59,809 nucleotides of DNA from Clostridia bacterium. GTDB taxonomy: Bacteria > Bacillota > Clostridia > Christensenellales > CAG-138. Positions 9,053-18,469 of this stretch are shown here, in pieces. Within the stretch, counting starts at the first letter, position 1, and every line of letters begins with the position of its first letter. Made by a program: the position numbers and the translations under genes. Location: NCBI GenBank assembly GCA_030527115.1, contig JAUNBM010000008.1, forward strand, positions 1 to 59,809, given 5' to 3'. Under the pieces are notes generated by a model. That model saw only the letters and a list, made by a program, of their open reading frames with translations. It was not told the DNA's origin and made no database searches.

Positions 9053-10759
9053 TCAATCCCAGATTCTGTATGCCATCAAAAAGTGGCTGGTCCAGTAGCT
9101 CGTGTTGATGCTGTCGCGGATTACGACCTTGCCCTTGCTCGAACCTGCGTCTATCATCTTTCCGTTTCCGAGATAGATGCCCACATGGCCGGTGGACATC
9201 GAACTGCCCTTGAATACCAGCACGTCGCCGCGCTTTAGGTCGCTCATGCTCGTGATTCGCATATACTTGGTGCAGGAGCGCCAGGCGATGCTGGTCATGT
9301 AGCTCTGGTTAACCCCCGCCTGATTCAAGCACCAGTAAACGAAGCCGGAACAATCGAAGCTGTTTGGGCCTTTGGCTCCGCGCACATACTTGCTTCCGAG
9401 CTTGCTCTCGGCAATGGCGATGAAGGCCTCAACGCCGTCGCCGTAATCAATGGTGCTTCCGGAGGTGCCGGTATCGCTGTCGCCGCTCGACGAACCGCTC
9501 GAAGAACCGCCGCTTGAACTGCCCGAGGACGAGCCTCCGCTCGAAGAACCGCCGCTACTGCTCGTCGCCGCCTTCTTGGCGCTGTCGGACAGCAGTTTAA
9601 CCATAGTATTATAGCCCACTACGCCGTCGCTGCTCAAGCCGTTTCGCGACTGGAACGCCTTTACGGCCGCCGTGGTAACCTCGCCGTAATAGCCCGTATC
9701 GGAGCTGGACGACATATAGTTGTAATGCGCGAGCCTCTGCTGAATCTTTTTAACGTCGTCCCCGCTCATGCCCGATTTAAAGCTGAACTTTTGAGCGGCG
9801 TCGCTCATCAATATCTCCGTGGTGGACTTGCCGAGACAGCCGTCCACAACGAGCCCGTGCGCATCCTGGAAGCGGCGCACCGCCGCCTGCGTTACCGCGC
9901 CGAAGATACCGTCCGGCTCGCCCGCCAGATAGCCCAGCTCATACAGCCGCTTCTGATAGGTCTCCACCGCATCGCTCCGGTCTCCGACGGCAAAGAAATT
10001 GGCGACGGGAGTCTCGCCCAAAAGAACCTCAAAAGCCTCCGCGTCGATTTCCTTCGAAACCGTAAGCCCGTTTCTTTCGCGGAAGCGCTCCACAGCCTCC
10101 ACGGTCGCCTCGGTATAGGTCTCGTCGGGCGTCTCCGCCAGATAGCCCAGCTCGCTCAAACGTTCCTCAATCGACAAAACCTCCTCGCTGACGTCGCCCA
10201 ATGCCACGGCATAGGTGTTGGCGTTCTCGTCAAAGAGGGCGGTAAAGGTTCGCGCATCGCATACGCCGGTCACCTCCAGGTCGTTGCGCCGCTGAAAATT
10301 CTCTATCGCGTTTTCAATCCCTTCGGTATATTCGGTGTCGGGCTGGTCGAAATCCATATAGTCGAGCACCATGAGCTGAATTTGAATATCCAGAACTATC
10401 GGCTCGTTCATGCCCTCCATAACCACGTCGCCGTTAAGCGGATGCACCGTCGGCGCGGGCGTTGGGCTCGGCGTTGCCGTGGGCGCGGGAGTGGGCGCGT
10501 CCTCCGCAAGCGGGGTGGGCGTCACAGCCTCCTCGAAAGCCAGCGCCACCATCTCCGGCCCGGGGGTCGGGGAGGGCGAGGGGGTGGGCGTAAAATAGGA
10601 GCCGAGGCCGAGCGCCTGACGGGCAGGCTCGCTCGCCGGGCTGTTGAAATACAGGCCGAGAATGCAGACTAAGATCAGAATGCCGCCGGTCACGCCCCAC
10701 GCGAGGCAGAGCCGGAGTATCCTGTTTTTAGATTTTTCTGTCGTCGCCTGTTGTTCCAT
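9053..10759 (-). CDS. Membrane-anchored peptidoglycan-binding NlpC/P60 endopeptidase
   Basis: A 568-residue cell-wall hydrolase. Residues 1-14 are cytosolic, 15-37 form a membrane anchor, and about 50-105 are a Pro/Thr-rich spacer (TPSPSPTPGP, PTPAPTATPSPTPAP). Four peptidoglycan-binding-1 modules follow (roughly 115-175, 190-250, 262-317, 325-385), then a Ser/Gly linker with repeated GGSSSGS units, and a C-terminal NlpC/P60 domain with the Cys in FDCSGFVYW and the His in STGHVGIYLGNG. These are the Cys-His catalytic pair for cleaving D-Glu-DAP-type stem bonds. The ATG follows GGAGGCGGC. Its promoter is at 10799-10826. Confidence 0.94.
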   Translation of the reverse strand: MEQQATTEKSKNRILRLCLAWGVTGGILILVCILGLYFNSPASEPARQALGLGSYFTPTPSPSPTPGPEMVALAFEEAVTPTPLAEDAPTPAPTATPSPTPAPTVHPLNGDVVMEGMNEPIVLDIQIQLMVLDYMDFDQPDTEYTEGIENAIENFQRRNDLEVTGVCDARTFTALFDENANTYAVALGDVSEEVLSIEERLSELGYLAETPDETYTEATVEAVERFRERNGLTVSKEIDAEAFEVLLGETPVANFFAVGDRSDAVETYQKRLYELGYLAGEPDGIFGAVTQAAVRRFQDAHGLVVDGCLGKSTTEILMSDAAQKFSFKSGMSGDDVKKIQQRLAHYNYMSSSSDTGYYGEVTTAAVKAFQSRNGLSSDGVVGYNTMVKLLSDSAKKAATSSSGGSSSGGSSSGSSSGGSSSGSSSGDSDTGTSGSTIDYGDGVEAFIAIAESKLGSKYVRGAKGPNSFDCSGFVYWCLNQAGVNQSYMTSIAWRSCTKYMRITSMSDLKRGDVLVFKGSSMSTGHVGIYLGNGKMIDAGSSKGKVVIRDSINTSYWTSHFLMAYRIWD

Positions 10760-10798
10760 GCCGCCTCCAAAATGGATAAAATCTTACTTTATCATTCT

Positions 10799-10826
10799 AC
10801 TATATGCGATGCGTCCGAGTTGTAAA
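10799..10826 (-). promoter_or_regulatory. Promoter of the NlpC/P60-L,D-transpeptidase operon
   Basis: Minus strand: TTTACA (10821-10826), 16-nt spacer, TATAGT (10799-10804), with the start of transcription expected near 10792. Confidence 0.6.
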
Positions 10827-11060
10827 CTGAGCGTAAAAATTCTTGGAACAAGCTGAGGATTTTTACCGGAATCCAGCGTTTAAAAGCAAAAAAGCGTCGA
10901 AAAAAGGACTGGCCCCGCGCCCCAAACGCCCCGCCGTTAAAATATATTCTTATTTTACCTTGATTTTACCCGGCAAGTCTTGCGTTTTTTTGTCATATCG
11001 TACAATATAGATGTGGACGGCTTTTTTTAGACGTTTGGAGGAATTTAGGGAGGATACTTT
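10827..11060 (+). promoter_or_regulatory. Intergenic region with a probable promoter for the Na/Pi symporter
   Basis: No reading frame looks real. A -10-like TACAAT lies at 11001-11006 with no good -35 element, which would fit an activator-dependent promoter. GGAGG sequences at 11038-11042 and 11050-11054 precede the ATG. Nothing else recognisable is seen between 10827 and 10990. Confidence 0.45.
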
Positions 11061-12842
11061 ATGAGTCCGTTTGTCGAAGGTTTTTTAGTCTTCCTGCTTG
11101 GACTGGCATTTACGCTGTTTGGCATGAATCAGATGAGTCACGGTCTGGAGCGGATGTCGGGCGGCAAGCTTGAGCGCGTTTTGGAATCTGCGACCACAAC
11201 CAAATCGAAACACCCGATATTCGGCAGGCTGAAGGGCATGATTATGGGTTGCGGCATAACCGCGCTGGTGCAAAGCTCCTCGTCCACGACGGTAATGACG
11301 GTCGGTTTTGTAAACTCCGGCATGATGAAGCTCGAACAGGCGGTGGGCATCATCATGGGCGCAAACATCGGAACGACGATCACGCTCTGGATTCTCGCGC
11401 TCACCGGCATTGAGTCCAATCTATGGTATGTTCAGCTTTTTAAACCCTCGACCTTCTCGCCCGTGCTGGCGATTATCGGAATCGCGCTGTTGCTCTTTTC
11501 CAAGAAGAACCGCCGCCGCGATATGGGCATAACCTTCGTTAGCTTCGCTGTATTGATGTTCGGAATGTCGCTGATGAGCGACACCTGCGAACAGCTCGCA
11601 AACAACGATGTCGCGATCAACATATTCACCGCCCTGCAAAACCCGTTGCTCGGCCTGCTCGTCGGCGCGGTGTTCACCGGAATAATCCAGGCCTCCGCCG
11701 CAACGCTCGGAATCGTTCAGGCGCTCGCTATGACCGGAGCAATAACCTATAGCGCGGCTATCCCGATTATCCTCGGCGCAAACATCGGAACCTGCGTAAC
11801 CGCGTTGATCTCCTGTATAGGCGCGAGCAGAAACGCCAAGCGCACGGCTATGGTGCATCTATACTTTAATATAATAGGAAGCCTCGCATTCATGAGCGTC
11901 TTCTATCTGCTGGACGCGCTTATCGGCTTCCCGTTCATGACTCAACCGCTCAACGCGGCGGATATCGCGCTCATCCATACCATCTTCAACGTTTCCGCCA
12001 CCGCGCTGTTGCTCCCGATGGGAGGCGTGCTTGCAAGGCTCGCCAACTTCACGGTTCGGGACAAGCCCAACGACAAGGAGGTTCCCGTAACCCTGCTCGA
12101 CAACCGCTTCCTGTCCACTCCGGGCTTCGCTATCGAGCAATGCGGAACCGTAACCGACAAGATGGCTCACCTCGCCAAGGATACGCTTTACAACGCCCTC
12201 TCCCTGCTGGATAAGTGGGACGACAAGCTCGCCGATACGATAGCCGAGGACGAGGAGCATCTCGACCGCTATGAGGACAAGCTCGGCACCTATCTCGTCC
12301 GCCTGTCGGAGCAGGCGCTCGACGAGAAGGAGGGCCGCAGAACCAGCCAGCTTTTGCACGTCATAGGCGACTTCGAGCGCATTGGCGACCATGCCGTCAA
12401 CATCATGGACTCCGCCAGGGAGATCAAGGAAAAGAATCTGAGCTTTTCCGAGGATGCAAGGCGGGAACTTGAGGTTATGTCCTCCGCGCTTTTGGAGATA
12501 GTCAACCTGTCGTTTGATTCCTATTTTACCAGCGACGTCTCCATAGCCAATCGGGTCGAGCCCTTGGAGGACGTTATCGACGCGCTCCAGTCGGAGCTTC
12601 GCGCCCGTCATATCACGCGGCTTCAAAAGGGCGAATGCACGATTCAGCTCGGCTTCGTATTCAACGACCTGATCTCCAACTTTGAGCGGGTGTCCGACCA
12701 CTGCTCCAATATCGCCGTGGATCTTATCGAGGTCTCGCAGGCGCACTTTAACACGCACAGCTACCTCAACGCGCTGAAGGAAGCTCCGACAGCCGAATAC
12801 GAGGCTCATCTTGCGGAGTATTCGGAGCGGTTTAAGCTGTAA
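11061..12842 (+). CDS. Na+/phosphate cotransporter with C-terminal PhoU-like domain
   Basis: Imports (or exports) phosphate with sodium across the membrane. The first about 330 residues hold the two inverted Na/Pi repeats, with the family signatures LVQSSSSTTVMTVGF and the second-repeat counterpart IIQASAATLGIVQALAMTGA, plus repeated GANIGTT/GANIGTC motifs. From about residue 355 to the end is a helical PhoU-like domain, a usual fusion in the bacterial NptA family. The ATG follows GGAGG with 8 nt spacing. It stands alone between a divergent wall operon and a convergent synthetase operon, with a shared terminator downstream. Confidence 0.93.
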   Translation: MSPFVEGFLVFLLGLAFTLFGMNQMSHGLERMSGGKLERVLESATTTKSKHPIFGRLKGMIMGCGITALVQSSSSTTVMTVGFVNSGMMKLEQAVGIIMGANIGTTITLWILALTGIESNLWYVQLFKPSTFSPVLAIIGIALLLFSKKNRRRDMGITFVSFAVLMFGMSLMSDTCEQLANNDVAINIFTALQNPLLGLLVGAVFTGIIQASAATLGIVQALAMTGAITYSAAIPIILGANIGTCVTALISCIGASRNAKRTAMVHLYFNIIGSLAFMSVFYLLDALIGFPFMTQPLNAADIALIHTIFNVSATALLLPMGGVLARLANFTVRDKPNDKEVPVTLLDNRFLSTPGFAIEQCGTVTDKMAHLAKDTLYNALSLLDKWDDKLADTIAEDEEHLDRYEDKLGTYLVRLSEQALDEKEGRRTSQLLHVIGDFERIGDHAVNIMDSAREIKEKNLSFSEDARRELEVMSSALLEIVNLSFDSYFTSDVSIANRVEPLEDVIDALQSELRARHITRLQKGECTIQLGFVFNDLISNFERVSDHCSNIAVDLIEVSQAHFNTHSYLNALKEAPTAEYEAHLAEYSERFKL

Positions 12843-12871
12843 AAATCCAAATATACGAAACCTCCCATAGC

Positions 12872-12905
12872 AAAAGCCCCGCCTTCCTGTGAAAGCGGGG
12901 CTTTT
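12872..12905. terminator. Bidirectional rho-independent terminator
   Basis: An 11-bp perfect stem AAAAGCCCCGC/GCGGGGCTTTT (12872-12882 with 12895-12905) and a 12-nt loop. The flanking A and T runs serve both strands, ending the Na/Pi symporter gene (+) and serS (-). Confidence 0.88.
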
Positions 12906-12921
12906 GAAGCATTTTCGTTGG

Positions 12922-14190
12922 TTATCTTATTATGTCGGTTCCCATGTACGGGCGCAAAGCCTCGGGAACGACGACCGATCCGTCCCTCTGCTGATAGTTT
13001 TCCAGGATCGCCGCCACCGTCCGTCCTACCGCGACCCCGCTCCCGTTCAGCGTATGCACCAGCTCAGGCTTCAGCGTCTTAGCGCGCCTGAACCGAATCT
13101 GAGCCCGCCGCGCCTGAAAGTCCTCGAAATTGGAACAGGAGGAGATTTCAACATAGCGGCCGTAGGAGGGCATCCACACCTCGATATCATAGGTCTTTGC
13201 CGAAGAAAAGCCCAGATCGCCGGAGGACAGCGCGACCACGCGATAGGGGAGCTTGAGCCCCTCCAGCACGCGCTCCGCATCGCGGGTAAGGCTTTCCAGC
13301 TCGTCGTAGCTGTTTTCGGGCAGGGCAAACTTGACCAGCTCCACCTTGTTGAACTGATGCTGGCGGATGAGCCCGCGGGTATCCCTGCCCGCGCTTCCCG
13401 CCTCGCTTCGGAAGCAGGCGGAATAGGCGCAGTATTTTATCGGCAGATCCTCAAGCTCAAGGATGTCGCCCCGGTGCAGGTTGGTAACCGGAACCTCGGC
13501 GGTCGGGATTAAAAAGTAGTCGGTGTTGGCTACCTTAAAAGCATCCTCCTCAAATTTGGGCAGCTGGCCCGTGCCCGTCATGCTTTCACGGTTGACCATG
13601 TAGGGCGGAAGTATCTCGGTATAGCCGTTTTTGGTGTGAACGTCGAGGAAGTAGGAGATTATCGCGCGCTCCAGCCTCGCGCCGAGCCCGCGGTAGACGG
13701 TGAACCTCGCGCCGGTTATCTTGCCCGCCGTCGCAAAATCCAAAATATTCAGACCCGTCCCCAAGTCCCAATGCGCTTTCGGCTCGAAGTCAAAGCCTGC
13801 AGGCTCTAAATGCCGCCGGATCTCCACGTTTTCCTTGTCGTCCGAACCCGTTGGAACGCTGCTGTGCGGGATATTCGGAATCTTGTACAAAAACTCGTTT
13901 ATCTCGGCCTCAAGCGCGGCAATCCCGTGATCCAGCTCCTTGATCTCCGCGCCGAGAACGCGCATCTTTTCGGTTTCGGCGGAGGCGTCCTCGCCCTTGT
14001 TGCGCTTTATTCCGATAAGCCCCGAGGTGACGTTGCGGACGGCTTTCTTGCTCTCGACCTCGCTCATCATGGCGCGCCGCTTAGCGTCCATCTGCAGAAA
14101 AGCCGTAACGTCCGTCCCCTTGCTCCCGCGCCGCGCCATCGCTTCCACCAGCTCCTCCGGGTTCTTTCTTATTCGTTTGATATCCAACAT
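12922..14190 (-). CDS. serS: Seryl-tRNA synthetase
   Basis: Class II synthetase charging tRNA-Ser (and tRNA-Sec where present; selD lies elsewhere in the window). The 422-residue protein begins [18 protein letters not shown], followed by the long antiparallel coiled-coil arm (about residues 30-105) that grips the long variable arm of tRNA-Ser, then the catalytic core with [23 protein letters not shown] (motif 2) and the late motif 3 region [16 protein letters not shown]. It starts 5 nt after the argS stop codon, and its Shine-Dalgarno AAAGGAT lies inside the argS end, so both are expressed together. Confidence 0.97.
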   Translation of the reverse strand: MLDIKRIRKNPEELVEAMARRGSKGTDVTAFLQMDAKRRAMMSEVESKKAVRNVTSGLIGIKRNKGEDASAETEKMRVLGAEIKELDHGIAALEAEINEFLYKIPNIPHSSVPTGSDDKENVEIRRHLEPAGFDFEPKAHWDLGTGLNILDFATAGKITGARFTVYRGLGARLERAIISYFLDVHTKNGYTEILPPYMVNRESMTGTGQLPKFEEDAFKVANTDYFLIPTAEVPVTNLHRGDILELEDLPIKYCAYSACFRSEAGSAGRDTRGLIRQHQFNKVELVKFALPENSYDELESLTRDAERVLEGLKLPYRVVALSSGDLGFSSAKTYDIEVWMPSYGRYVEISSCSNFEDFQARRAQIRFRRAKTLKPELVHTLNGSGVAVGRTVAAILENYQQRDGSVVVPEALRPYMGTDIIR

Positions 14191-14195
14191 ACCGT

Positions 14196-15887
14196 TTACA
14201 TCCTTTCCGGCGCTTTAAGTCCCAAAAGCGTCAATCCGTTCTTTATAACCTGCCGCGACGCATCCGTAAGCGCAAGCCTTGCGGCTCTGTCGGCATTGTC
14301 CTCAGCCATTATCCTGACCTCGTAATAAAATTTGTTAAAGCAGGAGCAAATATTCATAACCGCCCTTGCAACCAAATAAGGTTCATATTTTTCGGCGGCA
14401 AGCTTAACCTGCTCCGGAAAAGCTTCAATCGCCTTTATCAGCTCCTGCGAATAGGGATCGTTGAGCCTCGAATAATCGACCTCGCCCGTTTTGCAATACT
14501 TAGCGCGGCGCAATACCGAACACGCCCTCGCGTGGGTATATTGCACATAGGGTCCGGTTTCGCCGTCGAAGTTCAGCGCCTTGGCAAAGGAGAAGGATAC
14601 GTCCTTGATGCGGTTGCTGTACAGCGCATTCCAAAGTATCGCGCCAACGCCTACCGCCTCCGCCGCCGCCCTCTTGTCCTCCAAATCGGGGCTCTTGCGG
14701 CAGATGATCTCATAGGTCTTGTCGACCGCGGCGTTCAGCACGTCCTCGAGATATACGACGATTCCCTGACGGGTCGAGAGCGTTCCCTCCTCCATCGAAA
14801 CCATGCCGAATTTCACATGAACGCAGTCCTTAACCCACGTCCTGCCCATAAGCTCAAGCACCTTGAAGAACTGGCGGAAATGCAAGTCCTGCTGATAGGC
14901 CACGACATACAGGCACTTGTCAAAGTCGTAAGTCGCTTTGCGATAGCAGGCGGCGGCTATATCCCGCGTCGCGTATATCGTGCTTCCGTCGCTCTTTAAA
15001 ATTATGCAGGGCGGCATATTCCACTCCGAGAGATCGACAATCGTCGCGCCCTGATCCACCTTGGATATGCCCGTCTCCCTTAGCTCCTCGATAATCGCAG
15101 GCATCTTGTCCTCATAGAAGGCCTCGCCCGCATAGCTGTCGAAGCTGACATTCAGCCGCTCATACACCTTGGAATCCTCGTTCAGCGTTGCGCTCGTCAT
15201 CTGCTTCCAAAGCCCGACCGCCGCTTCATCGCCCGCCTCCAGCCGGCGAAACCAGGCGCGCGCCTGCTCGTTAAGCGAAGCGTCACTTTCCGCCTCGCGG
15301 TTGAAGCGGACATAAAGGTTCACCATCTCCTTTACGGAGTATTCATTGATGGGCTTGTCGCCCCATTTCTCAAAGGCGCAGAGCATCTTGCCAAACTGCG
15401 TTCCCCAGTCCCCGAGATGATTTATGCGAACGACATTATAGCCGAGCGCCTTATAGATGTTGGCGAGCGAATTTCCGATTGCGGTCGTGGGCAGGTGGCC
15501 GATATGAAAGGGCTTGGCAATGTTTATCGAGGAATATTCCACAACGATGGTCTTGCCCTTGCCAATATCGGCCCCGCCGTAAGCGTCGCCCTTTTGAAGC
15601 GCTTCGTTTAACACAGTTTTGGAGAGGCGGGCGGGATCGAGACGAAAATTGAGATAGCCCGCCACGGCTTCCGCTCCGATAACGCCCTCCGGAAGCGTAA
15701 GCGCGCACTTTAAGCTGTTCGCTATCTCTACCGGCGACTTTTTCAGCGTTTTGGAAAGGCGGAAGCAGGGGAAGGCAATATCGCCCATTTCAGGATTCTT
15801 GGGCTTTTCAAACCATTCCTCTATCTCCGTTGCAGGGACGTTGCAAAGCGGGGCAAGCGCCTCCGCTAAGGCTTTTGAATAATCCAT
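14196..15887 (-). CDS. argS: Arginyl-tRNA synthetase
   Basis: Class I synthetase charging tRNA-Arg. The 563-residue protein has an N-terminal Add-1 domain, the HIGH signature in [15 protein letters not shown], and the C-terminal DALR anticodon-binding domain ([21 protein letters not shown]). The start is set at 15887 ([11 protein letters not shown]) because GAGG lies 8 nt before it; an in-frame upstream start would add 12 residues with no good ribosome site. A -10-like TATACT on the minus strand at 15914-15919 probably drives argS-serS. No T-box is visible upstream. Confidence 0.96.
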   Translation of the reverse strand: MDYSKALAEALAPLCNVPATEIEEWFEKPKNPEMGDIAFPCFRLSKTLKKSPVEIANSLKCALTLPEGVIGAEAVAGYLNFRLDPARLSKTVLNEALQKGDAYGGADIGKGKTIVVEYSSINIAKPFHIGHLPTTAIGNSLANIYKALGYNVVRINHLGDWGTQFGKMLCAFEKWGDKPINEYSVKEMVNLYVRFNREAESDASLNEQARAWFRRLEAGDEAAVGLWKQMTSATLNEDSKVYERLNVSFDSYAGEAFYEDKMPAIIEELRETGISKVDQGATIVDLSEWNMPPCIILKSDGSTIYATRDIAAACYRKATYDFDKCLYVVAYQQDLHFRQFFKVLELMGRTWVKDCVHVKFGMVSMEEGTLSTRQGIVVYLEDVLNAAVDKTYEIICRKSPDLEDKRAAAEAVGVGAILWNALYSNRIKDVSFSFAKALNFDGETGPYVQYTHARACSVLRRAKYCKTGEVDYSRLNDPYSQELIKAIEAFPEQVKLAAEKYEPYLVARAVMNICSCFNKFYYEVRIMAEDNADRAARLALTDASRQVIKNGLTLLGLKAPERM

Positions 15888-15976
15888 GATATACCTCGAA
15901 ACAATTTTAGGACAGTATAACACAGGGCTTTCAAAAATAAAAGAGGGCGGGGCTGTAATTCATATTATTTCTATGG

Positions 15977-15982
15977 TATAAT
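15977..15982 (+). promoter_or_regulatory. -10 box (TATAAT) of a leaderless response-regulator mRNA
   Basis: A perfect TATAAT ends 7 nt before the ATG at 15989, so transcription should begin at or next to the start codon. No good -35 box is visible. The intervening CGACGC has no Shine-Dalgarno. Confidence 0.65.
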
Positions 15983-15988
15983 CGACGC

Positions 15989-16660
15989 ATGATAAGGATC
16001 TTTATTATCGAGGATGACAGGGCGATCGCCGGCGCTATCGCCTCGGCGCTGGGCGCCTGGGGCTATGACGCAAGGTGCGCCGAGCGCTTCGACGCCATAC
16101 TGGACGAGGTGAACGCCTTTGCCCCGCAACTCATCCTGCTCGATATCTCGCTGCCCTTCTACAACGGCTACTATTGGTGTGAAAAGATTAGAAGAAGCTC
16201 GAAAGTTCCCATCCTCTTTCTTTCCTCGCGCCAGGAGGAGGCGGACATAATCATGGCCATGAACATGGGCGGCGACGATTATATTCAAAAGCCCTTTTCC
16301 ATGGAGGTGCTGACCGCGAAGATAGCCGCGATGCTCCGTCGCGCCTACGATTACGAGGCCGCTCCCGCGCCTACGCTCAAGGACGCCGTTTTGGACGCCG
16401 CCGCGTCCACCCTGATTCGCGGCGGGCAGAGCTATCCCCTGACGCGAAACGAGCTTCGCCTCCTATCGGAACTGCTCGCCAACAAGGGGCGCATAGTCAG
16501 CCGCGAGCGGCTCATGCTAAAGCTTTGGGACGACGACAATTTTATCGACGACAATACGCTCACCGTAAATGTCAACCGCCTGCGAAAGACGTTGGAGAGC
16601 GCCGGGTTTGCCGATTGCATCGTTACCCACAAGGGACAGGGGTATGCGATTCATGCGTGA
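15989..16660 (+). CDS. OmpR-family response regulator of a Bce-type system
   Basis: A 223-residue transcription activator. The receiver domain (1-120) starts MIRIFIIEDDRAI with the acidic pocket EDD, the phosphoacceptor Asp in LILLDISLPF, and Lys in YIQKPFSMEVL. The winged-helix DNA-binding domain (about 128-223) contains LTRNELRLLSELLANKG and VNVNRLRKTLE. It is followed by an overlapping histidine kinase and a BceAB-type transporter, so it likely responds to cell-wall-active peptides. Its mRNA looks leaderless. Its likely target is the BceR box at 17616-17640. Confidence 0.93.
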   Translation: MIRIFIIEDDRAIAGAIASALGAWGYDARCAERFDAILDEVNAFAPQLILLDISLPFYNGYYWCEKIRRSSKVPILFLSSRQEEADIIMAMNMGGDDYIQKPFSMEVLTAKIAAMLRRAYDYEAAPAPTLKDAVLDAAASTLIRGGQSYPLTRNELRLLSELLANKGRIVSRERLMLKLWDDDNFIDDNTLTVNVNRLRKTLESAGFADCIVTHKGQGYAIHA

Positions 16661-17618
16661 CGTTCTTTCCTATCTTAAAACTCGCCTCCCCTTCCTTATT
16701 TTCTATCTGTTCCTTTTGCTCCTCGTTCCGGTGTTCTTCTTCCTGTTCGAGCTTCAAAGCGGCGGCTATCTCCTCCTCTTGATATCGCTTGCCTTTCTTT
16801 GCGCGCTGATAATCGACGGGGCGCGCTATCTTCGCCGGCTTCGGGAGATAAGAAACCTGTCCCTGTCCGAATTGAAGCTTCCGCCGCCGTCCTCCTCTTT
16901 GCAAAGGGAGCTGTTCTTGCTCATTGAATCCCTGTACTCCGAGCTTATCGAGCTGAAAAACGCGCTTAATCAGCGGAACAATGCCGAGCTTGAATATTAT
17001 ACGCTGTGGGCGCATCAGATAAAGACCCCGATATCCGCCATGAGGTTGCTTTTACAGGCGCAGGACGACGAGCAATCGCTTTTGCTCCGGCAGGAGCTTT
17101 TTAAAATCGAGCAGTACGCCGACCTTGCGCTCCGCTATGTGCGGCTCAACGATTTTTCCGCCGACCGCATTCCCCAAAGTTGCGACCTCAATGCGATAGT
17201 CTCCGCCTGCGCTAAAAAGTATGCGCTTCTTTTCGTCCTAAAAGGGGTGAGCCTGACAATAGCGCCGTTGCCCGTCGAGGTCATGAGCGACTCCATCTGG
17301 CTCTCGTTCATCATCGAACAGCTCCTCTCCAACGCGGTGAAGTATACAAGCAGGGGCGGCGGCGTGAACATAAGCTACGATGGGGCGCTGATTATCGCGG
17401 ATAACGGCGTCGGCATCCGCAAGGAGGACTTGCCGCGCATCTTTGAAAAGGGCTTCACCGGCTATAACGGCAGGCTTGAGGGCAGGGCAAGCGGGATAGG
17501 CCTGTACCTGTGCAAGCGGGCGGCGGAGGGGCTCTCGATAGACCTTAGAATCGAAAGCGAACTGCACAAGGGCTCCCGCGCCATTCTGCGCTTCCCCGCC
17601 AAGGTGGACGCTGAGTGA
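16644..17618 (+). CDS. Bce-type (intramembrane-sensing) histidine kinase
   Basis: A roughly 324-residue kinase. Two membrane helices near the N-terminus (about 11-35 and 38-60) have almost no extracytoplasmic loop, as in BceS-type kinases that sense through their partner transporter. The phosphoacceptor His is in LWAHQIKTPISAMRLLL; the ATP-binding domain has the N box (EQLLSNAVKYTS), G1 (IADNGVGI), F box (IFEKGFTG) and G2 (GIGLYLCKRAAEG). The gene overlaps the end of the regulator. ATG 16644 with AAGGGA 7 nt upstream is chosen; ATG 16653 is the alternative. Confidence 0.92.
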   Translation: MRFMRDVLSYLKTRLPFLIFYLFLLLLVPVFFFLFELQSGGYLLLLISLAFLCALIIDGARYLRRLREIRNLSLSELKLPPPSSSLQRELFLLIESLYSELIELKNALNQRNNAELEYYTLWAHQIKTPISAMRLLLQAQDDEQSLLLRQELFKIEQYADLALRYVRLNDFSADRIPQSCDLNAIVSACAKKYALLFVLKGVSLTIAPLPVEVMSDSIWLSFIIEQLLSNAVKYTSRGGGVNISYDGALIIADNGVGIRKEDLPRIFEKGFTGYNGRLEGRASGIGLYLCKRAAEGLSIDLRIESELHKGSRAILRFPAKVDAE

Positions 17619-17679
17619 CAAAAATGTAAGCTGAGTGTAAGCCGAATCAATGGAATTTTTCCGTTTCGCGGGATAGGAT
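17616..17679 (+). promoter_or_regulatory. BceR-type binding site and promoter of the transporter operon
   Basis: TGACA-N4-TGTAA at 17616-17629 matches the TnACA-N4-TGTAA consensus described for BceR-like regulators; its first three bases are the kinase stop codon. A second TGTAA half-site begins at 17636, 11 nt (one helical turn) later. Downstream a weak promoter reads TGGAAT (17651-17656), 17 nt, TAGGAT (17674-17679). The box is centred about 65 nt before the expected start, as for B. subtilis bceAB. Weak core plus upstream box fits activation by the adjacent regulator. Confidence 0.72.
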
Positions 17680-17707
17680 AAGGAAAAATCCCCAAAGGAG
17701 GCCCCAT

Positions 17708-18469
17708 ATGGAGCTGCTTCAAGTAACCAACATCACCAAGGTATATAATCTCAAGCGCGGAATGCAACAATTTGTTGCGCTGTCCGACGTTAATTTTTCC
17801 GTCAGCGAGGGCGAATTTCTCGCGATCATGGGCGCTTCGGGAAGCGGCAAAACGACGCTTTTGAATATCCTCGCCTCCCTCGACAAGCCTACGAGCGGCG
17901 AGGTCTATCTCGACGGCAAGCCCTTTTCCTCGATTAAGGATCGCGAGCTGTCCGCGTTTCGCCGCGAACGGCTCGGCTTCGTCTTTCAGGAGTTCAACCT
18001 GCTGGATACCTTTACCCTCAAAGACAATATCCTCCTGCCGCTCGTTTTGATGCGCAAGCCCGTTTCGGAGCTGGATTCGAGCCTGACTCCGATTGCCGCG
18101 ATGCTCGGGCTGACACAGCTTCTGAACAAGTTTCCCTACGAGGTGTCGGGCGGCGAAAAACAGCGGGCGGCGGTTGCGCGGGCTATAATCACCAATCCCC
18201 GCTTGCTCCTTGCCGACGAGCCGACTGGCGCGCTGGATTCCAAGTCGTCCAAATCGCTTTTGGATATCTTCGTCCGGCTCAACGCGGGCGGCAAGACGAT
18301 TTTGATGGTCACGCACAGCGCGATGGCGGCAAGCCGGGCGAAGCGGGTGCTTTTCATCAAGGACGGGGCGCTGTTTTCCCAAATCTATCGCGGCGATGAT
18401 GACGACAAGGCTTTCTTCGACCGCATCGTGTCCAATCTCTCGGTAATCGGGGGTGTGGACATTGGCTAA
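17708..18469 (+). CDS. BceA-type ABC transporter ATP-binding protein
   Basis: A 253-residue ATPase of the lipoprotein/antimicrobial-peptide (MacB/LolD-like) class. Walker A GASGSGKTTL, Q-loop FVFQEFNLLDTFT, signature VSGGEKQRAAVARA, Walker B LLLADEPTGALD and the switch His in MVTHS are all intact. The Shine-Dalgarno AAAGGAGG lies 6 nt before the ATG. It pairs with the permease that starts inside its 3' end, giving a peptide-detoxification and sensing module with the upstream two-component system. Confidence 0.95.
   Translation: MELLQVTNITKVYNLKRGMQQFVALSDVNFSVSEGEFLAIMGASGSGKTTLLNILASLDKPTSGEVYLDGKPFSSIKDRELSAFRRERLGFVFQEFNLLDTFTLKDNILLPLVLMRKPVSELDSSLTPIAAMLGLTQLLNKFPYEVSGGEKQRAAVARAIITNPRLLLADEPTGALDSKSSKSLLDIFVRLNAGGKTILMVTHSAMAASRAKRVLFIKDGALFSQIYRGDDDDKAFFDRIVSNLSVIGGVDIG

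Noticed and set aside
10560..10620. Possible frame problem in the Pro/Thr-rich part of the NlpC/P60 gene
   Set aside because: The frame stays open from the membrane anchor to the catalytic domain; the alternative frames there are low-complexity shadows.
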